A program made the translations under genes and the position numbers. Below the pieces are notes generated by a model. It worked only from the letters and a program-made list of their open reading frames with translations. It made no database searches and was not told the DNA's origin. A stretch of 64,000 nucleotides of DNA from Hepsetus odoe (Eukaryota > Chordata > Actinopteri > Characiformes > Hepsetidae). Of this stretch, positions 44,242 to 64,000 are shown piece by piece. How positions within the stretch are numbered: position 1 is the stretch's first letter; the number at the start of each line of letters is the position of its first letter. The stretch is from contig CM029376.1 of the NCBI GenBank assembly GCA_017165825.1, positions 22,716,432 to 22,780,431 on the forward strand, given 5' to 3'.

Positions 44242-44901
44242 ATGGACGGATTCGTAGAATACAAAATGTCTAATGGTCTAATGGTTTCTCAAGAACTGTC
44301 TTTAAAATGCACTAATACTCTGTTTAAAGCCCAAAAATGCAACAATGTGTTTAAGGAAGACCACTCCGAACTCTCCTCCAAGCCTTCCTTGTCCTTTATT
44401 GCTCTGATTGCCAAAGCCATCCTTTCAACAGCCTCCAGGAAGCTCAATTTATCCTCCATCTACAGGTACATTGAAGAGCACTTCCCGTATTTTAAGACCA
44501 GACACCAAGGCTGGAGAAACAGCATCCGCCACAACCTGTCCCTCAATGACTGCTTCGTTAAGTTGGGTCGCTGCAAAGATGGTAAAGGTCACTACTGGGG
44601 CATCCATCCAGCTCACTTGGACAACTTTCTCAGAGGAGATTTTAGACAACATCGCAAGGCCAACCGGAGCAGGCAGCAGAAAGCTTTTCAGAATCAATAT
44701 GAATCCTGTGGCTGGATTACACAATCCTGCGACCCTCTAGGATACTGGAATAGTGGTGCGATAGTAGCAGGGTGGGTTCAGATGAACTATCCATGGAACA
44801 CTTCACATCAGTGGAACCGCATTTTGTATGCTGAATGGATGTACTACCCTCTTCCACTGCATTTTACTGGCATCCAAAGCTTAGACATTTCCACTCTGTA
44901 G
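44242..44901 (+). CDS. foxq2: Forkhead transcription factor, FOXQ2-like, single exon
   Basis: 219 residues with no intron. An in-frame TGA 15 bases upstream fixes the start at 44242. Residues about 47-135 are a full forkhead domain: KPSLSFIALIAKAILS, the recognition helix WRNSIRHNLSLNDCFVK (two changes from nothing critical; Q to R at the second position), and the wing GRCKDGKGHYWGIHP. The run HPAHLDNFLRGDFRQHRKA after the wing is typical of FOXQ2, which has GD(F/Y)xxR here, rather than of FOXD, FOXL or FOXP. The short flanks contain no obvious EH1 repressor motif. It is divergent from ppp1r3a. FOXQ2 genes act in anterior development in many animals and in cone photoreceptors in zebrafish; eutherian mammals lack the gene. 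Subfamily placement is by eye. Confidence 0.75.
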   Translation: MDGFVEYKMSNGLMVSQELSLKCTNTLFKAQKCNNVFKEDHSELSSKPSLSFIALIAKAILSTASRKLNLSSIYRYIEEHFPYFKTRHQGWRNSIRHNLSLNDCFVKLGRCKDGKGHYWGIHPAHLDNFLRGDFRQHRKANRSRQQKAFQNQYESCGWITQSCDPLGYWNSGAIVAGWVQMNYPWNTSHQWNRILYAEWMYYPLPLHFTGIQSLDISTL

Positions 44902-45874
44902 ATGTAATGGGATATATACTCCTTACAACGTATTTTGTTTCATGAAACAAAGTTATGTTTTCTTAATCACATATCACCACAGTGTCCCCCCAAAAAGAGT
45001 TGACATTGTGGTGATAAAACTTAAATTATTTTGGGACATTAGCCAGTCTTTTACAGCAATGGTCTCATTTTCTGGTCATGACTTTTAGATATTGGATTAT
45101 TAATAGCAGATATGGACACATGAATAGCACCTTAATGCATGAATGGGATGTATTTACAATAGATAAACAAACACATTCATTATTCTAGAAGTACATATCA
45201 GTTGATTCCAGTCCTTTTGTTTAACATGTTGCTTTTATTTTATATCTTAATTTTGTGAGATACATTGCTAAATTTGTAATTACTATTTTTTTAATCAATG
45301 AAGTATACACTCTGTAAAAAGGTGCTTAAATTCACAACCACTACTACAAGTTTATATATATAAAATGATGCCATTACTTTTATTTTACTTGAAAAAGCCA
45401 TGATTTTCTCCCAAAAAATTTTGGTTCTTTGAAAAATGATGGTTTTAAAAAGGGCCAATTTGGAATTTTGTGGGTGTGAAGAACCGTTTTAAAGATGAAC
45501 TTTTAACCTGTTCATAATGTGCAGCTTCTTATAATCTCTGTTAAATTGTTAGAGAACCCTACAGCATGTGAAGGTTCTTTATTCCTTTAAAAGGTTCCTC
45601 ACACTAATACCTCATCATAAATTGTTCTTTCTGGACCTAAGACAGCGTCCCCCATAGAGCCTTTTGTGGCACCCTTTCAGAAAAAGAAATAAAGTAACAA
45701 GTCTGTTTCATTTGTAATGGTTTTTGTGCCTAATTTGGTCAATTTTGGTAAAGTGAAAACATTGTGTTGCAGCTTGATCATGCACACCATACAGATTCAG
45801 CAAAATTCAGATCCATCGTTCATGTGGATTCATTAATTCCATTGTAGTTCATGAGTTTCTTGCCTTCGTTCAGC
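44902..45874. other. Convergent 3' regions of the forkhead and ahcyl2-like genes
   Basis: No exon. A plus-strand AATAAA at 45688-45693 could end the forkhead transcript; a minus-strand AATAAA (plus-strand tttatt 45234-45239) could end ahcyl2. If both are used the two 3' ends overlap by about 450 bases. Confidence 0.4.
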
Positions 45875-59004
<13,130 letters not shown>

Positions 59005-59914
59005 GAGTCTAAAGGTCAACACACAGGCAGAGCTTATCTCTTCTCTCTTTCTTCCAGAATAACTGTGGTCCTGTAGCACTGAATGTCTACATTCACTTCC
59101 TTTGTATTAGTTGCAAACAGACACTTTAAAAAAAGGATGAAGCAACACAAACAGTAACACCACAGTTATGGGTCTGAGGTTCTGCTTACAGTAAAGGTAC
59201 TTATATTGTTGGTTAAATAAAGAGTGGCGGAATACAACTTCTTCACCTGAGGGTAAAAGCTCTTCATAGCTTTCTTTCAATTTAAGCTCTTTCTTCATAA
59301 AATGTCCATAATCTAAAGAAGTTTAAGAACTTTCACAAGGACAGCAGTAAGCCTTTTCCACACAAACAGTTAAATAAAACAATTAAACCTGTTCTGACCA
59401 TTTTTTGTAGACGTCTTTGAAAAATGATTGCTGATTCCTGAATATTTTGTCCAAAAACAAAGAACTTTTCAGTTTCGTCATAGAACGACCAACTTGCTGC
59501 TATGGGTCATGAGCCAGAGAGAACACAAACTTTGTCAAATGAAAATGTTAAATGAAGGATTTTTGCATGACTTCATGTTGAGGAACAACATTAATATTGT
59601 ATTATTATTGTTGTTGTTATTATTATCATCATTATTGCTAATATTAGTTTTGTACAACCCTATTTCAGGGTTAATTTCTCTCTGTTGATACTTTAAAAGG
59701 TCTGCTTATAAAAACAAAAATAAAAAGGTTTTTGGAGACATTATAACCTTCCTATCTGGAAACCTTTGTATTAGTATGAATTAAAGTGTCAGTTTTATGG
59801 GTTGAAAACCTTGAAGTCCTCTATTATTTTCCACCATTCATGCCTTCTCTGCCCCGGTTTCCAGCTTTCTCTTGAAGGAACTGAGAATGTCAATGCAATA
59901 GAACCTGTATAATA
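59005..59914. other. ahcyl2 upstream region
   Basis: No supported exon. A 63-codon minus-strand frame at 59107-59298 has no family resemblance and no clear splice signals. The rest is AT-rich. Confidence 0.4.
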
Positions 59915-60390
59915 ATAAGCAGGTTAAAGTTTCTATAGGCTAATGATTTTGATCCAATTAGTGTGAGATTAGTTTTATCTGTATTTAGATTCAGGAAGTT
60001 GTCATTCATCCAAAACTTAAGGTCTTGATAGCAGGTAAAGAGAGAAGGTAGAGGAATGGTAGGTGGGGGCTTGCAGTTGATTTAAGTTTTGGTGTCGTCA
60101 GCATAGCAGTGAAAATTGAGACCATGTTTGTGGATGATTTATCCTAAGGGAGGCATATAGATGGTGAAGAGAAGTGGTCCCTGTGGAATGCCACAAGTAA
60201 CAGAAGCCAAAGTGGGTTTATGCTTGGAAAAAGACATGAACTGCTGTCTGTCTGAAAGATATTAACGTAACTAAGAGAGAGCAGAACCAGAGATACCAAT
60301 GGCAGAAAGTCTGGACAGAAGGCATTCATGGCAAACAGTATCAGAAGCACAACTATGGTCAAAGATGAGAAGAATACTAAGAGCTCCAGT
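59915..60390 (-). mobile_element. Decayed LINE reverse transcriptase fragment (L2/Rex1-like)
   Basis: Read on the minus strand, one frame gives SDRQQFMSFSKHKPTLASV, then GPLLFTIYMPPLG, then LNFHCYADDTK (the YADD catalytic box), and further on LKFWMNDNFLNLNTDKTNLT and LIGSKSL. These are consecutive motifs of a non-LTR reverse transcriptase of the jockey/L2 group. Several stops interrupt it and both ends are missing. Confidence 0.8.
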
Positions 60391-60645
60391 ATCTCACACA
60401 CACACACACTTTGTGCACAATTACTGGGCAAGTGAATGACCGCATCTGTGAGGTCTTTCCCCAATCAGAAATTGCAGCTGGGTAACACATCAGAGCTGGA
60501 GTTTGAAGACATGAGCGAGTACAAAGCTTGTTGATACTGTTTACGGCACAGATACTTCTTACTTCATGGAGAGATCTGTGGCTGTGACAAGATAAAACTC
60601 TAAGTTTCACTGAACATGTTCTTTATGCATTTTGAGGACGTTATT

Positions 60646-60830
60646 GGGGCAGCGGTGGCCTAGCGGTTAGGGCGTTAGCTGCATGATCGGAGGATCAGGG
60701 GTTCAAACCCCTTCCCAATAGGTTGCCCTGAGGTACCCTTGAGCAAGGTACCGTCCCCATCACTGCTCCCCGGGCGCTTTCAATAGCTGCCCACTGCTGC
60801 ACGTGTGTGTATGGGTTAAATGCAGAGGTC
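60646..60830 (+). repeat. Main-head SINE, 3'-truncated
   Basis: Head ggggcagcggtggcctagcg, B box GGTTCAAACCC, body to atgcagaggtc, where the next copy starts at once. Its tail is missing. Confidence 0.85.
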
Positions 60831-61072
60831 GGGGCAGCGGTGGCCTAGTGGTTAGGGAGTTGGCCCTCCATCGGAAGATTGTGGGTTCGATTCCCACCCC
60901 AGTGGGTTGCCCTGAGGTACCCTTGAGCAAGGTACCGTCCCTGTCACTGCTCCCCGGGCGCTTTCAATAGTGTGCATGGGTTAAAAGCAGAGGTCCAATT
61001 TCGTTGTGGTTCATGGTGTGCAGTGCTGTGACCTCGCAATGACAAGGGTTGTCACTTTCACCTTCACTTTTC
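60831..61072 (+). repeat. Main-family SINE abutting the previous copy
   Basis: B box GGTTCGATTCCC; full tail ending gttgtcactttcaccttcac then tttt. The pair together is bracketed by ttatt(g) at 60641-60646 and about 61072-61077, as if inserted as one dimer. Confidence 0.8.
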
Positions 61073-61139
61073 TTTATTGCTAATGCTAAGCTAACAAAAA
61101 CCTAGCATTTACCAAGCTAACAAAAACAAAAACAAAATT

Positions 61140-61395
61140 CTGAAGACATCATCACTAATGTTAGCATTTAAGAAGGTCAAAAAATTCCACGTTTCTGACC
61201 ACTGAACATGTTCTTTATGGATTAGAGGACATTATTGCTAAAATTAGCATTTACTATGCTAACAATAACATAAGCTTGTGAAGGAATGGTGGGTTGTAGA
61301 AGATACGTATGTGAACTCCATCTCATCCAAGGACATTAAATAAAGCTCACAGACAAGCCACAGGTCTACCTGATCAAACTGAAATCACATTCATT
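61140..61395. repeat. Local direct repeat, copy 2 of 3
   Basis: Runs from ctaatgttagcattta through gaacatgttctttatg, gcttgtgaaggaatggt, tccatctcatcc and aaagctcacag to aaactgaaatcac, in the same order as 61815-62045. Part of a first copy is at 60604-60645 and 61073-61140, split by the SINE pair. Confidence 0.75.
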
Positions 61396-61654
61396 CAGTT
61401 AGATATGTTTTATTTTTTCTTGTAATAAATAAAAAAAAAAACCCCAAGTGAATTGTTTATTGAAAACAATGGGCTTTAATATGTGGGCTAATGTTTGTGT
61501 GTGTATATATAAGTTTCGGTCATGAGCTAGATCATTAATAAAGGTGATATTTTACTTTTCACTTTTGTCTTTCTTTCTCAAAACATTCTTACCCCAGCTC
61601 TAAATAAAAAAAGAAAAAGAAATAAAATAAAATCCCTAAAAAGCATTAAGTTAA

Positions 61655-61795
61655 ACACAACGAAATGCAACTTCTGCTTTTCACCCAAACAAACAACGTC
61701 CAGCAGGAAGTGGGCATATCCAGCACCCGAGTAGCAGTGTTGGGGACAGTACCTTGCTCAAGGCTACCTCACGGTAGCCTACTGGTCTGGCATTC
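61655..61795 (-). repeat. SINE fragment
   Basis: Minus-strand body with acacaacgaaatgcaa and ggggacagtaccttgctcaa, ending at the reversed B box region (ggcattcaaat). Confidence 0.65.
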
Positions 61796-61814
61796 AAATT
61801 CACAAATTTCATGG

Positions 61815-62045
61815 GCATAGTCGCTAATGTTAACCTTTACCAAGCTAACAAAAACTCGGTGTTTCTGATCACTGAACATGTTCTTCATGCATTTTGAGGA
61901 CATTATTTGCCATGCTAACGTTAGCATTTACCATGCTAACAATAACATTAGCTTGTGAAGGAATGGTGTATAAGATACAGATGCGATCTCCATCTCATCC
62001 CAGGGCATAAACAAAGCTCACAGCAAACTGAAATCACGTTCATTC
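61815..62045. repeat. Local direct repeat, copy 3 of 3
   Basis: Partner of 61140-61395, with gctaatgttaacctttacca, gaacatgttcttcatgcatt, ttagcttgtgaaggaatggt and aaactgaaatcacgttcatt. Confidence 0.75.
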
Positions 62046-62937
62046 ATTTACATTTATTTTATATGGTGGGAAACAAGTTCTAGGTTGCCTTCATTAATCC
62101 TCAGGAAATGTTTCCAAACTGCACCAGGCTAGTTTATATGTTCATTTGCAAACTTTAGGTTTTGAGTTATCCTGCTGACTCAGCCATGAAGGTCACATTT
62201 GTTCTGGTGAGCAGTAGAACAGGACATAACCACTCCAGAGTTAGCTATAACTTCCTGTCCTAGCAATCAAATGAGCAGTTCTTTCAGAAAGTTTCTTTGG
62301 CATTACAGGCCTCAGCTTGTTGTTCCTGTAAACTGCCATTTCTCAAGAACATTACAAACCGAGGAAACAGCTACCTAAAATTTGCTATCTTCTTAGAACC
62401 TTCTCCTGCTTATGATTAGCGGGGACCGCATGGAGGCCCATAGGCTAGCACTATCACCAGGTGGGGTGGTCTGGGTCCAAGACATTATTATAAAAAATAT
62501 ACCATAACAATATACTGTAACAAGACCACCATGAAAATGATGAAGCATGAAATGTGTTTGGCAGTAGGTTAAAGGCTAGAGTTTACTGAAAAACACGCTG
62601 GTTGCCAGTCCATTGCAGAGCTGTCCGTTACTGTTAGCATTTTCTTCATATCTCAGTATGAATCTTTACCCCCTTTTCCACTACTTTATAATATAACACA
62701 TTCTGTTATAAACAGACAATTATAAAAATAACCTTTCAGCCAATGGCCAGCCCCACTCCTGCCAGTCAAACTTTCATTTATTATTGCCAAACCAAAGGCT
62801 TAGTGGACCATTTAAAAAAAAATAAAATAGATAAGGAAAACAATGTGTTTTTTTTTATGTTGTGTGCAATCAGAGAGTTCTCATGGTTCAAGTTTTTGAA
62901 TGTTCAGCAGCACTGGCCTACACTGGAAAGTGCAGAA

Positions 62938-63145
62938 TTTTGTCATTGTGAGTAAATGGCACAGCACCACACACTGAACCACAAGGAAATTACCCCTCTG
63001 CATTTTACCCATACACTCACACACCTGCAGCAGGGGACAGCCATCTTGCTCAAGGGTACCTCAGGGCAACCCACTGGTCTGGGAAACCCATGACCTTCTT
63101 ATCCTGGGCCCAACTCCCTAACCACTAGGCCACCACAACCCCTTA
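62938..63145 (-). repeat. Main-family SINE, diverged
   Basis: Minus-strand copy: ttttgtcattgtgagtaaat, ctgcattttacccatacact, tcaagggtacctcagggcaa, ending ccctaaccactaggccacca. Confidence 0.75.
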
Positions 63146-63159
63146 ATGCTTCAATCACT

Positions 63160-63229
63160 GCATTGATTGGGAATCGGACCCGGGTCTCCCATGTGGTAGG
63201 CGAGAATTCTTCCACTGAACCACCAAAGC
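63160..63229 (-). tRNA. tRNA-Gly-like pseudogene
   Basis: On the minus strand the 70 bases follow vertebrate tRNA-Gly closely: GGTGGTTCAGTGG in the D arm, AGAATTCTCGCC before the anticodon, GGGTCCGATTCCC in the T arm, and acceptor ends GCTTTGG and TCAATGC. The anticodon position reads ACC rather than GCC. The acceptor stem has a T-T mismatch, the anticodon stem has mismatched or weak pairs, and the T stem is broken, so it is likely a pseudogene or a SINE-type copy. Confidence 0.6.
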
Positions 63230-63751
63230 TTAAAAGTATAAGTAAAAGTGAAATAAGTGAAAAAAACAAACAAAGACAATGGAAGCACCTTACCTTTTAA
63301 CCTTTACTTATATCACACATACACATACACACACAAAAATAGTTCATTCAAAATGATAAAAGTGTTTATGGCTTAGACATGTGTTGGAAAGTTTAAAAAA
63401 CCTACCATGTCACAGCACCTTTTATTTATCAGATAGTGACATTATAAAGTCCCTTCACAGACACATCTTTCAGGAATAATTTCTGCGTCTAAGCTGTATT
63501 TCCATCAAAGGGATGACTGCATTTGTTCCAAAAATAAGACGTGATGAGAAATGGTTGCTCCTGCTCCATCCAGGCTGTGAGTAGATCCAAGCTTTTTTTC
63601 CAAACCCAGTTCTCACAGAAACTGGTGCATGATTTCTACTTTAATGTTTTGAGTAAAATTCAGTTCAACATCCTTAATGCAACATATTTCTACATTTAAA
63701 TCAAAGGCCTAATCACAATATTTTTTCTTTCTGACTTTCAGCATATATATA

Positions 63752-64000
63752 GTCAAGTGAAAATATTAGGACACCCTATGAAAGCCTGTGTGTTTTTGTA
63801 ACATCCTTGGACATATGGATATTTATCTCAATTTTAACAATACTGGGAGATTCAAATAAAATGACTAAACTAAACAATTAAGACTGAAGAAGATTCAAAA
63901 TCTTCTGTTAAATGTAATTCTACCGCCACTCATTCTCTCCAGAAAATAGTTTACAAGTGGAGGACTTCCAAAACAACTCCCAACATGCCCAAGTCTGGCC
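63752..64000 (+). mobile_element. Tc1-like transposon, internally deleted, cut by the window edge
   Basis: Starts gtcaagtgaaaatattagga then caccctatgaaagcctgtgt, the terminus of a fish and frog Tc1 family. After about 180 bases it jumps to a transposase frame, QKIVYKWRTSKTTPNMPKSG (from about 63941), the helix-turn-helix end of a Tc1 transposase. The usual start of the transposase is missing. Confidence 0.75.

Overview
The window is vertebrate nuclear DNA, almost certainly from a teleost fish. It holds intron-rich genes with GT-AG boundaries, every recognisable protein has a vertebrate orthologue, and the spaces are packed with fish-type tRNA-derived SINEs, Tc1/mariner elements, an RTE-like LINE and microsatellites. 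Nothing bacterial is present (no operons, CRISPR arrays or attachment sites). I cannot fix the species; the repeat mix would suit an otophysan fish, but that is a guess.

Layout. 71-2590 (+): last exons of znf277. 3842-18192 (-): a kif25-like kinesin-14 gene that looks damaged, with an RTE-type LINE (5704-8783, 17-bp target duplication) in the intron where the switch I exon should be. 20308-23536 (-): tmem168. 28107-34248 (-): bmt2/samtor, with a long 3' untranslated region. 37447-43368 (-): ppp1r3a, the muscle glycogen-targeting subunit of protein phosphatase 1. 44242-44901 (+): a single-exon forkhead gene, best read as foxq2, divergent from ppp1r3a. 45875-59004 (-): an ahcyl2-like gene with two possible first exons; a claudin-23-like gene (51606-52316, +) sits inside one of its introns on the opposite strand. 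59005-64000: gene-free, with SINEs, a decayed reverse transcriptase, a locally repeated unit, a tRNA-Gly-like pseudogene and a truncated Tc1 transposon at the right edge.

Context. znf277, tmem168, bmt2 and ppp1r3a are neighbours in human 7q31, so the first two thirds is a conserved vertebrate block; GPR85, which lies between BMT2 and PPP1R3A in human, is not seen, and a forkhead gene other than FOXP2 follows ppp1r3a. AHCYL2 is on human 7q32. The genes do not form one pathway, although bmt2 (an S-adenosylmethionine sensor for mTORC1), ahcyl2 (S-adenosylhomocysteine hydrolase family) and ppp1r3a (glycogen control) all touch metabolism.

The most notable points are the decayed kinesin motor with a LINE at the site of the missing exon, the nested claudin gene, the divergent ahcyl2 copy lacking the usual PP1-docking segment, a foxq2-like gene next to ppp1r3a, a set of SINEs that share one tRNA-like head but carry three different tails, and a solo LTR with a perfect 5-bp target duplication. 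I found no clearly new molecular system.
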